Positions 48,825 through 58,224 are shown, numbered from the stretch's first letter. The stretch is 64,000 nucleotides of DNA from Phycisphaerales bacterium (GCA_020853815.1 JADYYE010000168.1:1-64000), one strand, 5' to 3'. Notes: generated by a model from the sequence alone, not told the origin. Translations and numbers: made by a program.

Positions 48825-49532
48825 ATGAGCACGCACGCGACCACAACCCGGGCCTTCACGATCGTCGAGCTGGTCGTTGCGCTGCTCGTCGGCGTGATCG
48901 TCGCGGGCGCGACAACCACCGCGCTCACGCAGTTTTCCCGGAGCAAGTCCCGCGCGACGGCCCGCCAGGAAGCGTTCGCCCGCGCCGAGGCCGCCGCATC
49001 GCTCATCGCGACCGACATCATCGAGGCCGCCCGCGATCAGGACCCGACATTTACGCGTCTGTCGATCGCCGACGGCGGCGAGCTCGGACTGGATGCGCGC
49101 GATTCGATCCTGATTCTCGCGCGTTCCATGCGCGTGCAGGCCCGCGACGCCGGCCTGCCCAGCGGCGGCGAGGGCGAGGTGCAGTATCGCGTGGACGCGA
49201 CGGCGCAGGGCCTCGCGCTCTGGCGACGCACCGACGCGCCCGCCGACGAGTTCCTCGACGCGGGCGGCCTGGCGCGGCCCGTGGTCCCCGGCGTGGTCGA
49301 GCTCTCGATCGAAGCCGACGATGGGACGCAGTGGGCCACGTCGTGGGACAGCGACGCCGACGGCGTGCCCTACGCGGTGCGGATCACGGTTGTCGCGTCC
49401 TCGGATGACAAGGCCGTGCAGGCCAAGGCCAGGCGAACGGTCGCGCTCGATCGCACGCCCGCGCCGATCACGCCGCCGATTGAGGACACGAGCGCCGACA
49501 CGAGCGCCGCGACCACGGGAGGTGGCGGATGA
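48825..49532 (+). CDS. gspJ: Minor pseudopilin GspJ-like
   Basis: 235 residues from ATG 48825; the frame is open upstream but this start gives a standard leader. Prepilin signal TTTRAFTIVELVVALLVGVIVAGATTTAL with Glu at +5. The body has the GspJ pattern: ARAEAAASLIATDIIEAARD, DSILILARSMRVQ, VQYRVDATAQGLALWRRTD, VVELSIEADDG. The C-terminus is a T/S/A-rich low-complexity tail ending in four Gly. ATGA overlap with gspK. Confidence 0.88.
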   Translation: MSTHATTTRAFTIVELVVALLVGVIVAGATTTALTQFSRSKSRATARQEAFARAEAAASLIATDIIEAARDQDPTFTRLSIADGGELGLDARDSILILARSMRVQARDAGLPSGGEGEVQYRVDATAQGLALWRRTDAPADEFLDAGGLARPVVPGVVELSIEADDGTQWATSWDSDADGVPYAVRITVVASSDDKAVQAKARRTVALDRTPAPITPPIEDTSADTSAATTGGGG

Positions 49533-51037
49533 AGCGCCCCGCTTTCTCTCGTGGCGAGATTGGTTTCGGAGTCGTTCCGCGGGCCGGGCGCGATGCTGGC
49601 GGCAGTGCCGGATCGACCCGGACGTTCGCGGGGCCTCGGGTCCGGGGTCCAAAGACGGAGTTTTCGAGCCGGGGCGCGGCGCGTCGGCGCGCGTTTGCGA
49701 CCATGCTGGTGTTGTGGGTGGTTGCGATCGGGGCGGTAATGCTGGCGGCGGTGCAGGCCGCGTCGTTCCGACAGGCCGCCGCGGGGCGCGAGGCGCTGGC
49801 GCGGGTGCGGGCCCACTGGGCGGCGCGTGCGGCGCTCGAGAACGTGCTCTCGAGCCTCGACGCGAGCACGCAGAGCCCGGACACCAGCGATGCCTATGCG
49901 GTCACCGACGACATCACGCAGGTGAGCGAGGGCCAGCTCGCCGGCTCGTTCTTCCGCGTGTCGTGGACCGACAACGGGCAGGAGCGCTTCGGCGCGATGG
50001 ACGAGCACTCGAAGCTCAACGTCAACCTGCTCACGCAGGCGGAGCTCATGCTGCTCCCCGACATGACCGAGGACGTCGCCGACAGCATCCTCGACTGGAT
50101 CGACAGCGACGACGACACACGCCCCTTGGGCGCGGAGATCGGCTACTACCTGACGCAGCCGGGCGCGACCGTGCCGCGGAATGCGTATGTCCGCTCGATC
50201 GCGGAGCTGGAGCTGATCAGCGGGGTGACGCCCGAGATCGTGCGCGGCGAGGACTGGAACCTGAACGGGCGGCTCGATCCCAACGAGAACGACGGGAACG
50301 CGTCGTGGCCCTGGGACAACGCCGACGGGCAGCTCGACGCGGGCTGGTCGGCGATCCTGACGGCGTCGAGCGTCGATGGCGGGCTGGCCGAGTCGGGGGA
50401 GGAGCGGCTGAATCTCTCGATCGCGACCGCCGACGAGGTCGCGCAGCGGATCAACGTGACCTCCGCGCAGGCTGACGCGATCGTCGCGTACGGGGCGAGT
50501 TCGAGCGCTGTCATGAGCGATTTCATCCGGCGAGACCTCGACCAGCTTGGGTCGACCGGTCAGCAGGGCGGGACGGGCGGCGCGCGGGTTGAGCCCCTCT
50601 CGACCGATCAGCTCGCGGCGCTCTTCGCCGAGGCGACCATCGACGCGGCGGCCGCCACCGCCACCGCCGAGACCACGAGCACGAGCGACGAGGCAACGCC
50701 AACGACCGCCGCGCGTCCGGGCAAGCTGAACATCAACACCTGCCAGGCCGAGACGCTGCAGTACCTGACCGACATCGACCCTTCGACGGCGGACGCGATC
50801 ATCGCGGAGCGCGAGGCTCGTCCCAAGGGATTCACGTCGATCGTGGACCTGCTCGACGTCGCGGGGATGACGCGCAACCGTCTCTCGCGCATCTCCAATG
50901 TTCTGGATGTGCGCTCGAACGTGTACCGCGTGGACTGCCGCGGGCGCGACGAGCAGACCGGCATCGAATGTGAACTGATCGTGACCATCGACCGTTCGAC
51001 CCTTCCCGCGACCATCACCGAGCTTCGGACCCGCTGA
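49529..51037 (+). CDS. gspK: Minor pseudopilin GspK with helix-hairpin-helix domain and long leader
   Basis: 502 residues from ATG 49529 (ATGA overlap with gspJ). The prepilin-like helix is ARRRAFATMLVLWVVAIGAVMLAAVQ. The leader before it is ~55 residues, unusually long, and includes a copy of a dispersed repeat (49610-49656). GspK features are EHSKLNVNLLTQAELMLLPDM, LDWIDSDDDTRPLGAE (SAM-like/T2SSK domain, calcium-binding Asp cluster) and a C-terminal ComEA-like helix-hairpin-helix (GKLNINTCQAETLQYL ... FTSIVDLLDVAGMT). A T/A/S-rich linker separates the two. Caps the pseudopilus with H, I and J. Confidence 0.9.
   Translation: MKRPAFSRGEIGFGVVPRAGRDAGGSAGSTRTFAGPRVRGPKTEFSSRGAARRRAFATMLVLWVVAIGAVMLAAVQAASFRQAAAGREALARVRAHWAARAALENVLSSLDASTQSPDTSDAYAVTDDITQVSEGQLAGSFFRVSWTDNGQERFGAMDEHSKLNVNLLTQAELMLLPDMTEDVADSILDWIDSDDDTRPLGAEIGYYLTQPGATVPRNAYVRSIAELELISGVTPEIVRGEDWNLNGRLDPNENDGNASWPWDNADGQLDAGWSAILTASSVDGGLAESGEERLNLSIATADEVAQRINVTSAQADAIVAYGASSSAVMSDFIRRDLDQLGSTGQQGGTGGARVEPLSTDQLAALFAEATIDAAAATATAETTSTSDEATPTTAARPGKLNINTCQAETLQYLTDIDPSTADAIIAEREARPKGFTSIVDLLDVAGMTRNRLSRISNVLDVRSNVYRVDCRGRDEQTGIECELIVTIDRSTLPATITELRTR
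49610..49656 (-). repeat. Dispersed element family C, copy inside the gspK leader
   Basis: On the minus strand it begins GTCTTTGGACCCCGGACC and ends TCCGGGTCGATCC, matching both ends of 19540-19590 with a diverged, slightly shorter centre. It is translated on the plus strand as part of the GspK leader. Confidence 0.65.
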
Positions 51038-51044
51038 GAAACGC

Positions 51045-52811
51045 ATGGCGACGACGACACCCACCACCGACACGCAACGCCTGGGCGCGCTCTTTGAGCT
51101 GGGCCTGGTCGTCGCCGAGCGCACGGCGCGCGGCGTGCGCGTGATCGAGGCCCGCACGCTCGGCGCGATCGCCGAGCTTCCCGCGGCGCTGGCCCAGCAC
51201 CGCGTCCACCACCTGGTCCGCGTGCTCCCCGCCGCCGACACCGTCTGCCGCGCCTCGCGCGTGGACAACGCACAGCCCGCCGAGCTGCTCTCGGCCCTGG
51301 CGCTCCTGGGCGAGGCCTCCCTCCCCGAGGACGCGCCGGCCCATCGGCGTGCCGGCGGCGTGGTGCCCGATCTCTCGGCCGACGGCAAGCGCGGCGCGAT
51401 CTTCACCGCGTGGATCACTCCCCCGCCCGAAGAGCCCGACCTTCCCGTCGAGGACGAGACGTTCATCGCCTCGGCGGCGGCGCTGGCCATGCTCCGCGCG
51501 CCATCGGGGCTCGCGGTGCTGTGCGACCGCGCGGGCGTGAGCATCGTCGCCTCGGGGCCCGATCGCCTGGCGGCCCGCGCGATCGTGGAAGACCCGACGA
51601 ATCCCGGCGCGATCGCGGCCCGCATCGCCGAGACGTGCCGGGCCGTGGGCGCGAACGCCGCGAGCGAGGTGGTCGATTCACGGGCGCACCTGCGGCTGGA
51701 CGCGGCCTCGCGCGCGGCGCTGGCCGCGCGCGTCGAGGGGCTGGTGCCCGAGCAACGCTGGCTGGATCAGTACGGCGTGGCGATCGGGGCGGCGCTGGCC
51801 GCGCTCTCGCCCGATGCCGTGACGCGCTCGCTGGCGCAGCTGCGTGACCAGCCCCCGGCCGAGCGGCGCACCGCGCCGGAGCGATTCGCGGAGTGGGTCT
51901 CCGTTCCGCGGAACGCGCTGGTGGCGGGCATCGCGGCGGCGGCGCTGGTGATCCTGGCGCCGCTGGGGATCGCCGCGGCGCGGAGCGCGGTGCTCAAGAG
52001 CAAATCGGCGAACCTGGCGCAGGTCGACGAGCAGCGGGCGGCGCTCTCCAAGCAGGCCGCCATGTATCAACAGCTCGAGACGATGCGCTGGCCCATGACC
52101 AAGTTGATTGGCGACATCTCGGCCGCCACGCCGCAGGGCGTGATCGTCGAGGTTCTCCGCCTCTCGCCCGAGCAGGGCATGATGATCAAGGGGACCGCCG
52201 ACAGCCAGGAGGCTTTGGGCAAGCTGCAGTCTCACCTGAACCAGACCGGGCTGTTCGACAAGCTCAAGATTGATCGCGCGGTGTCGGGCTCTTCGGGTGT
52301 GGAGTTCGATATCTCCGCTAACGTGCTGAACCCGACGATTTATGTGAAGCCCGTCGACGACTTCGCGGAAAAGCCCCTGGCGGTGCGTCTCTACGGCGAG
52401 GCGGCCCGCAACGCGCCGATCGTGGCGACCGAGTCCGGCTCGTCGGATCGGCCACGCGAGAACGGCTCGGGCAACGGCGCGAGCGGCTCGCGTGATTCCG
52501 GGCGTGATGTGGGGCGCGAGAGCGGGCGCGAGTCCTCGCGCGATTCACGTTCGCCCGCGCCGGCGGATTCGTCTCGTTCGTCGCGTCCGGCGTCGGGCTC
52601 GGGCCTGCCGAGCCTGTCCGACGTTCCGCCCGAGCTGACCGACGCGCAGATCGGCGCGATGGACCGGACCACCGCGATGAAGGAGATGGTGGCGCGCCGG
52701 CGCGCCTCGTCGGTGCAGGGGATCGATCCGGGCGTGAAGGCCCGCCTCGATACCGAGGTCACCAAGCTGCAGGAACGCATGAAGAACGCGGGAAGCGGGG
52801 GGACCACATGA
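51045..52811 (+). CDS. gspL: T2SS GspL / PilMN-like assembly protein
   Basis: 588 residues. Position after gspK and before a GspM-like gene, and architecture, argue for GspL. The cytoplasmic part (residues 1-~280) has a degenerate actin-like fold; its glycines are not well conserved. One membrane helix (ALVAGIAAAALVILAPLGIAAA) follows at about 287-310. A PilN-like periplasmic domain comes next (LETMRWPMTKLIGDISAATPQGVIVEVLRL ... NQTGLFDKLKIDRAVSG). The C-terminus has an R/S/G/D-rich low-complexity region (SGSRDSGRDVGRESGRES) and an acidic/basic helix. The ATGA at 52808 overlaps the next start. Confidence 0.8.
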   Translation: MATTTPTTDTQRLGALFELGLVVAERTARGVRVIEARTLGAIAELPAALAQHRVHHLVRVLPAADTVCRASRVDNAQPAELLSALALLGEASLPEDAPAHRRAGGVVPDLSADGKRGAIFTAWITPPPEEPDLPVEDETFIASAAALAMLRAPSGLAVLCDRAGVSIVASGPDRLAARAIVEDPTNPGAIAARIAETCRAVGANAASEVVDSRAHLRLDAASRAALAARVEGLVPEQRWLDQYGVAIGAALAALSPDAVTRSLAQLRDQPPAERRTAPERFAEWVSVPRNALVAGIAAAALVILAPLGIAAARSAVLKSKSANLAQVDEQRAALSKQAAMYQQLETMRWPMTKLIGDISAATPQGVIVEVLRLSPEQGMMIKGTADSQEALGKLQSHLNQTGLFDKLKIDRAVSGSSGVEFDISANVLNPTIYVKPVDDFAEKPLAVRLYGEAARNAPIVATESGSSDRPRENGSGNGASGSRDSGRDVGRESGRESSRDSRSPAPADSSRSSRPASGSGLPSLSDVPPELTDAQIGAMDRTTAMKEMVARRRASSVQGIDPGVKARLDTEVTKLQERMKNAGSGGTT

Positions 52812-53416
52812 GTCTTTGGGCTCGCTTCAACTCGTGGCCAAGGGCCGCACGCTGGCTGGTCGTGTTCGTCGCGGCGCTCGGGGCGTATTTCCTGGTGGTG
52901 GAGCCGGCGCTGGATTCCACGCTGCGCCTGGGCGGGTCGGCGGACGCGCTCGAGTCCCGCCTGCGCGGGGCGTCGTCCTCGGACCAGGGCTTTGTCTCCG
53001 CGCTCGGGCAGGTGGAGAGCGGCGTGCAGCGCTTCGGAGCCGTCAATCTTCCCGTCGAATCCACCGCCGGCTCGGAGGCCTTCAACCGGCGCGTCGCGGA
53101 GATTCTCAAGGCCCACGGCGTGCGCGACAGCACCGCTACCGACCGCGAGGTTCCGGTCGCGTCGGGCCCGCTCACGCAGGTCTACACCGCCCAGAACATG
53201 CGCCTCGACCGCCTTGTCAAGGACCTGCAGTTCGAGACCACGCCCGACAACGTCGCCCGGGTGATCGCCGACTTCGAGCGCGCCCCCGAGATCGTCGCGG
53301 TCTCGCGCGTGCAGATCACCAAGCTCCAGTCGGGGCGCGGCGTGCCGGCGGGCACGGTCCGCGCCAACATCACCGCCGAGGCGTGGAAGCTCTCCAGAAA
53401 GGGTCGTGGAAGGTGA
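52808..53416 (+). CDS. gspM: T2SS GspM / PilO-like protein
   Basis: 202 residues; ATG overlaps the preceding TGA. Short cytoplasmic start, one membrane helix (ARWLVVFVAALGAYFLVVEPAL), then a coiled segment and a ferredoxin-like periplasmic domain (RLDRLVKDLQFETTPDNVARVIADFERAPEIVAVSRVQI) as in PilO/GspM. Expected to link GspL to the secretin complex. Identification rests on topology, size and gene order, since sequence similarity in this family is low. GTGA overlap with the next gene. Confidence 0.78.
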   Translation: MSLWARFNSWPRAARWLVVFVAALGAYFLVVEPALDSTLRLGGSADALESRLRGASSSDQGFVSALGQVESGVQRFGAVNLPVESTAGSEAFNRRVAEILKAHGVRDSTATDREVPVASGPLTQVYTAQNMRLDRLVKDLQFETTPDNVARVIADFERAPEIVAVSRVQITKLQSGRGVPAGTVRANITAEAWKLSRKGRGR

Positions 53417-54168
53417 GCCCCGTTCGTCCACATCAGGTTTCGCTGGGCGTGCTCTGGTCGCGGATGTCGCGCGCCGGACAGGCCGCGCTGGTCGTCATCG
53501 TGCTCGCAGTCGCCGTGCTGGCGTTCCCGGTCATGGCGATGGTGGGCACGCTGCTGACGCCGGCGGCGTCGCCCTCCGCGGCACAGGACACGCGCCGGCA
53601 GGAGATGCTCAAGAAGTTCGAGGATTCGAGCGAGCGATCGCTGGCACAGACGAGCGGGCGATCGCTGTTCGTGATCCCCGCCGCCCCGCGCGCGCCGCGC
53701 AGCGACCCGCCGCCGACGGTGACGGACACGACGCCCAGGCCCCCCTCGAGCTACGGCGGGCCGGCGCTGGCGGCGATCATCAACGACACGGTGTGGTTCA
53801 GCGACGGCACGCGCCTGCGGGCGGGCCAGGACGCCGACAAGCCGCTGTCGGTCGTGAAGGTCGATCCGCCGTGGGGCGCGACGATCAAGTATCGCGGCGT
53901 GGATTTTCCGGTGACGCTGTTCGAGCGCGACAAGACGGTGATCCCGCCGCCGAAGCCCGTTGAGACCAAACCGGCTGAAGTCCCGCCCGGGGAAACCAAA
54001 CCCGGCGAGGCCAAACCCGGTGAAACCAAGCCGAGCGAGAGCAAGCCGAGCGAGAGCGCCGCGACGGACGCCAAACCCGAAGCCAAGCCCGAAACCAAGC
54101 CTGAAAGCAGCCCCGAGTCGACCCCCAACCAGCCCGCGCCCGCCACGCCGGCGACGACGCCCAAGTAA
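53413..54168 (+). CDS. T2SS GspC/GspB-like protein with Lys-Pro-Glu repeat tail
   Basis: 251 residues from GTG 53413 (GTGA overlap). One N-terminal membrane helix (ALVVIVLAVAVLAFPVMAMVGTL) is followed by a P/R/T-rich linker. A small beta domain (about 115-170: PALAAIINDTVWFSDGTRLRAGQ ... GATIKYRGVDFPVTLFER) resembles the homology region of GspC/GspB/PilP that binds the secretin N0 domain. The last ~85 residues are imperfect KPxE repeats (ETKPGEAKPGETKPSESK), probably disordered. It sits just upstream of gspD, where GspC-type partners are often found, though gspC is usually at the operon start. Confidence 0.65.
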   Translation: MSPVRPHQVSLGVLWSRMSRAGQAALVVIVLAVAVLAFPVMAMVGTLLTPAASPSAAQDTRRQEMLKKFEDSSERSLAQTSGRSLFVIPAAPRAPRSDPPPTVTDTTPRPPSSYGGPALAAIINDTVWFSDGTRLRAGQDADKPLSVVKVDPPWGATIKYRGVDFPVTLFERDKTVIPPPKPVETKPAEVPPGETKPGEAKPGETKPSESKPSESAATDAKPEAKPETKPESSPESTPNQPAPATPATTPK

Positions 54169-54203
54169 ACCCAAGCCCGCAGGTTCAACCCCATAGGTTC
54201 ATC

Positions 54204-56807
54204 ATGAATTCACGACCCATCGATCGTCGCATCCTGACCAAGGGCGTTGTCGTTCCCGCGCTGCTGGCGGCGTTGGCCGGCTCGGCCCTCGCGCAGGAGG
54301 CCCCGCCCGCCGCCGTTCCGGTTCCTGCAGCGCCAGCGCCGAGCGAGCCGCCCGTCGCGACGCCGCCCGCCGAACCCAAGCCCGAGAGAATCGACGCCGC
54401 CACCAACCGGCGCGTGCTCGACGGGCCGGACACCGTGCTGGCCTTCAAGAACGTAAAGGTGAGCGACGTGGTTCCGTTCATCGTGGAGGCGACGGGCAAG
54501 GTCGTGATGCCGCAGCCCGAGGTGATGACGCGCTCGATCACGGTGCTGAATGATCGACCGATCCCGCGCCAGCTGGCGCTGGACATGGTCATCATGGCGA
54601 TGCACCAGATCGGGGTGGCGGTGGTGGAGGGCCCGACGATCATCACCCTGCGCGACATCAACGAGATCACGCGCCAGGACGTGCCCGTCGTGCCGGGCGA
54701 CGAGTCGCTCCTGGAGCGCACCGACTATGGGTCGATCGTGCAGAAGGTCTACTCGATGCGCAATGCCAGCGCCAAAAACGTCGGCGAGCTCATCAAGGAC
54801 AACGTGCCCGACTTCGCCAAGATCATGGTCGACGAGCAGTCCAACCAGCTCGCCGTGCTGGGCAACATCGGGCTCCTGCAGCGGCTGGAGAAGCTGATCG
54901 CCTCGCTCGACATGCCCGCGGCGGCGTCGCTGGGGAGCGAGACCTTCCGCCTGCGCTACGCGGACGCCGAGCAGGTCGCGACCAACATCAAGGAGCTCTT
55001 CGCCGAGAGCCAGGCCCGCACCGGCAACCAGAACCAGCAACAGAACCCCTTCCAGAACTTCTTCAACCGCGGCGGCGGGAACAACAACCAGCAGGGCGGG
55101 CGCGGCACGCGCGGGAACCAGAACCAGCAGGGCGGCGGCGGCGCGACCGGCACCGACATCGCCACCAGCGCCAACCTCCGCGTCACCGCCAACACGCAGC
55201 AGAACTCGGTCACGGTGCTCGCGGAGCGACCGATCCTCGACCAGATCCGCACGCAGATCGACCAGTTCTGGGACAAGCCTCTTCCCGACGAGGCGGTCGT
55301 GCCGCGCGTCTACGACCTCAAGAACTCCGACCCGATCAAGGTCCGCGACCTGCTCGAGGGCCTCTTCGGCAAGGGCACGACGACCACGCAGGGCAACAAC
55401 ACCACGACGGCCCAGGGCGTGGGGCGGCTCGCGGGCCAGTTCTCGTTCCAGGCGATCCCGGAATCGGGGCGGCTCGTCGTGGTCGCCAAGAGCCCGGACA
55501 ACCTGGCCGTCATCGACAAGATCATCCAGGACCTCGACCAGCCGCAGTCGATCGGACTGCCCGAGGTCGTCGAGCTCAAGCACGCCAACGCCGAGGACCT
55601 GGCCGAGCAGCTCAACACGCTCCTGGCGCAGGACGGCACGCTGGCGCAGATCCGTCGCTCGGAGAGCGGCCTGTCGGAGAGCACGCTTACCACCAGCCCC
55701 TTCGCTCAGGACGCCGCCACGACGACGGCGAATCAGAACACCCAGAACAACGCGACGACCAGCGCGTCGAACATCCAGTTCTGGTGGCAGCGATCGCGCC
55801 CGCCGACCGACAAGGCCGGCGCGTCGAACCTGGTCGGCGCGATCCGCATCGTGCCGGTGTGGCGCCAGAACGCGCTGCTCGTGCTCGCGCCGCCGGAGTA
55901 TCGCGCGTCGGTCTCGCAGCTGATCGGGCAGCTGGATCGCCCCGGGCGTCAGGTGCTGATCTCGGCGGTGGTCGCGGAGATGTCCAGCGACGACGCGACG
56001 GCGCTGGGCCTGCGCTGGTCGAGCTCCGCCATCACGCCCACCAACCCCGACAACGCGATCCAGTTCGGCACCGACCAGGACCGCTCGGGCTTCATCGGAT
56101 CGCTCTTCAATTCGTCGGTGCTCGACGTCAACATGAACGTAAACGTGCTGCTCCAGGCGCTGTCGGAGAAGACCGACGTGCAGATCCTGTCCGAGCCCAA
56201 GATCTTCACCAGCGACAACCAGGAGGCCGAGTTCTTCGACGGGCAGGACATCCCGTTCGTCACCGACTCGCAGACCAACAACAACGGCAACCTGGTGCAG
56301 AGCTTCGACTACCGGGCCGTGGGCATCCAGCTCCGCATCAGGCCGCGCATCGCCAACAACAAGGACGTCGACGTCCGCGTCAATCTGGAGCTCTCGTCGA
56401 TCGTTCCGGGCGAGACGCTCTTCGGCGGGTTCGTGGTCGATCGGCGCGAGACGACCACGCAGCTCATCCTCCGCGACGGGCAGACCGTGGTGATCTCGGG
56501 CATCATCCGCAAGGAAGACTCCGACATCACGCGCAAGGTGCCGCTCCTGGGCGACATCCCGCTCCTGGGCGCGCTCTTCACGTCCAAGGAAAAGAGCGTC
56601 AAGAGCACGGAGCTCCTGGTCTTCATCACGCCGATCGTGGTCGAGAACCCCGAGGAGCGGCAGAAGCTCAACGAGCCGTACCAGGATCGCCTGAATCAGA
56701 TGCGACTGCGCCTGCAGGATCCCGAAAAGGAAGGCAAGGGCGCGGAAGAATCGGGCGAGAGCAAGCCCAAGAAGAAGACCGCGCAGGACTTCGGCTACGA
56801 CGGATGA
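54204..56807 (+). CDS. gspD: Type II secretion outer-membrane secretin GspD
   Basis: 867 residues with a signal peptide (ALAGSALA). An N0 domain (FKNVKVSDVVPFIVEATGK, ~80-155) is followed by N1 (YSMRNASAKNVGELIKDNVP, ~185-240) and N2 (FRLRYADAEQVATNIKELF, ~248-385), which carries an N/Q/G-rich insert. N3 (VYDLKNSDPIKVRDLLEGLFG, ~390-450) is followed by what looks like a further N-type repeat (VELKHANAEDLAEQLNTLL, ~455-600). The secretin core is intact: VLLQALSEKTDVQILSEPKI, FFDGQDIPFVTDSQ and VPLLGDIPLLGALF. Near the end, LLVFITPIVV is the usual last strand. Last T2SS gene. Confidence 0.96.
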   Translation: MNSRPIDRRILTKGVVVPALLAALAGSALAQEAPPAAVPVPAAPAPSEPPVATPPAEPKPERIDAATNRRVLDGPDTVLAFKNVKVSDVVPFIVEATGKVVMPQPEVMTRSITVLNDRPIPRQLALDMVIMAMHQIGVAVVEGPTIITLRDINEITRQDVPVVPGDESLLERTDYGSIVQKVYSMRNASAKNVGELIKDNVPDFAKIMVDEQSNQLAVLGNIGLLQRLEKLIASLDMPAAASLGSETFRLRYADAEQVATNIKELFAESQARTGNQNQQQNPFQNFFNRGGGNNNQQGGRGTRGNQNQQGGGGATGTDIATSANLRVTANTQQNSVTVLAERPILDQIRTQIDQFWDKPLPDEAVVPRVYDLKNSDPIKVRDLLEGLFGKGTTTTQGNNTTTAQGVGRLAGQFSFQAIPESGRLVVVAKSPDNLAVIDKIIQDLDQPQSIGLPEVVELKHANAEDLAEQLNTLLAQDGTLAQIRRSESGLSESTLTTSPFAQDAATTTANQNTQNNATTSASNIQFWWQRSRPPTDKAGASNLVGAIRIVPVWRQNALLVLAPPEYRASVSQLIGQLDRPGRQVLISAVVAEMSSDDATALGLRWSSSAITPTNPDNAIQFGTDQDRSGFIGSLFNSSVLDVNMNVNVLLQALSEKTDVQILSEPKIFTSDNQEAEFFDGQDIPFVTDSQTNNNGNLVQSFDYRAVGIQLRIRPRIANNKDVDVRVNLELSSIVPGETLFGGFVVDRRETTTQLILRDGQTVVISGIIRKEDSDITRKVPLLGDIPLLGALFTSKEKSVKSTELLVFITPIVVENPEERQKLNEPYQDRLNQMRLRLQDPEKEGKGAEESGESKPKKKTAQDFGYDG

Positions 56808-56814
56808 ACGCGTG

Positions 56815-58224
56815 ATGCGACGCTCCAACCAACCTCGACTTCCTCTCGTGGCCGCGCTGGCCGCGATGCAGACCGCCGTGGGGTGCGTGACGGTGCGCTC
56901 CGAGCCAACGCCCCGCGAGTCCACACTCCATCCGCGAATCGTTCCGGCATCGCCCGAGTCCAGCCAGCCCCCACCCAATCTGCCCACGGGAACAGAGCCG
57001 CCCGTCCAGCCGGGCGCGCCCGTCGCGCGCCCCGTGCCGCCCACCTCAAGCGCCATGCTTCGTTTCTCGATCTTCCCACTGGGCACGATCGAGTACGACG
57101 GGCAGGTGCTGCCGCTGGTGTCGCCCGACGCTCGCTTCGTTGTGGTCCAGGCGGGCCTGGCGCCGACGTGGCCGACGCTGCTGGCGCTCGACAACGCGGT
57201 CCCCGCGATCACGACCAGGCTCGTCGTGTACCAGGTGGAGAAGACCGGCCTGTCGCCCCTGCAACTCCCGGTGCTCCCCGAGGGCGCGATCCTCGGGCGC
57301 TCGTGCGACGCGGAGGGCTTCCTGATCGAGCAGCCGCGGGCCGACGGCACGCGCGCGATCGCCAAGGTCGCGTGGACCTCGGGACGCGTCGAGTGGCTCG
57401 CGGATTCGCCCGCGATCAACGCCCACGGCGTGCTGTCGCAGGCGGGCGACCTGGCCTACACCACGCGGAAGAAGGGGAGCCCAAAGGCCGACCTGGTGAT
57501 CCGCACGCGCGACGGCAAGCTCCGCGTTCGGCCCGCCGGCGACGTCGGATATCTCTTCCCGGTCTACGCGGGCGAGCCCAAGACGCTCTTCACGCTCGCG
57601 CGCTCGCAGGGCGGCATCGACCTTGTCGCGCTCCGCGACGCGCCCACTTCCGACGCCGACACCGCCATCGCCCCGGTGATCGCCACGCGCTCGCTCTCGC
57701 TCTCGTCCGATCCGGCGCTGGCGTATCAATGCACCGCGGCGTTGCAGGTTCCGCCGCCACACGCGATCGCGCTGCAAGCAAGCGGCGCGGGCTCCGCGTC
57801 CGATCCCGCGATTCCCTCCATGCCGGGCGCGATCGTCGGCGCGGGCGGCACGCCCCTCTCGCTCTTTGTGCCCGACCTTGGGCGCACGGCGGAGTTTGAC
57901 CTGGCGTCGGGCTCGTGGAACCCGCTGAGCGAGAAGTCGATCGCCGCGGTGCGCTCGCCGATCGCCGATCATCCCGGCCTGTTCGTCGCGGTCCCCGAGG
58001 GGCTGGTCTTCACGCCCACGGCGGACCATCGCGCGCCGGCGCCCGCTCGCCCCGCGATGGCGCGGCTGCTCGACACGCCGTATGTCCCACGCGCGACCGC
58101 GAACCCCGACCTGCCTCTGATCGTGTTCGGCCCGGCAGGCCCGACCAAGCTCACGGTGATGGGCGTCGGCCTCCCGCCCGCTGAAACCCCGGCGCCAGAG
58201 AACAAGCCGCCAGAGAACAAGTAG
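56815..58224 (+). CDS. Exported protein of unknown function downstream of gspD
   Basis: 469 residues from ATG 56815; GTG 56812 directly precedes it. A signal peptide-like start (LPLVAALAAMQTAVGCVTV) has a weak lipobox (AVGC), so it may be a lipoprotein. A P/S/T-rich tether runs to about residue 80. The rest is beta-rich with repeating short strand pairs (LPLVSPDARFVVVQAG, EGFLIEQPRADGTRAIAKV, GDLAYTTRKKGSPKADLVI), suggesting a beta-propeller. The last residues PENKPPENK are a short duplication. Only 7 bp from gspD, so probably co-transcribed. Possibly an accessory T2SS or pilotin-like protein, but no family was recognised. Confidence 0.78.
   Translation: MRRSNQPRLPLVAALAAMQTAVGCVTVRSEPTPRESTLHPRIVPASPESSQPPPNLPTGTEPPVQPGAPVARPVPPTSSAMLRFSIFPLGTIEYDGQVLPLVSPDARFVVVQAGLAPTWPTLLALDNAVPAITTRLVVYQVEKTGLSPLQLPVLPEGAILGRSCDAEGFLIEQPRADGTRAIAKVAWTSGRVEWLADSPAINAHGVLSQAGDLAYTTRKKGSPKADLVIRTRDGKLRVRPAGDVGYLFPVYAGEPKTLFTLARSQGGIDLVALRDAPTSDADTAIAPVIATRSLSLSSDPALAYQCTAALQVPPPHAIALQASGAGSASDPAIPSMPGAIVGAGGTPLSLFVPDLGRTAEFDLASGSWNPLSEKSIAAVRSPIADHPGLFVAVPEGLVFTPTADHRAPAPARPAMARLLDTPYVPRATANPDLPLIVFGPAGPTKLTVMGVGLPPAETPAPENKPPENK

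Noticed and set aside
54210-57419. Long minus-strand open frame across gspD
   Set aside because: GspD on the plus strand has complete secretin motifs. The antisense translation has no family features.
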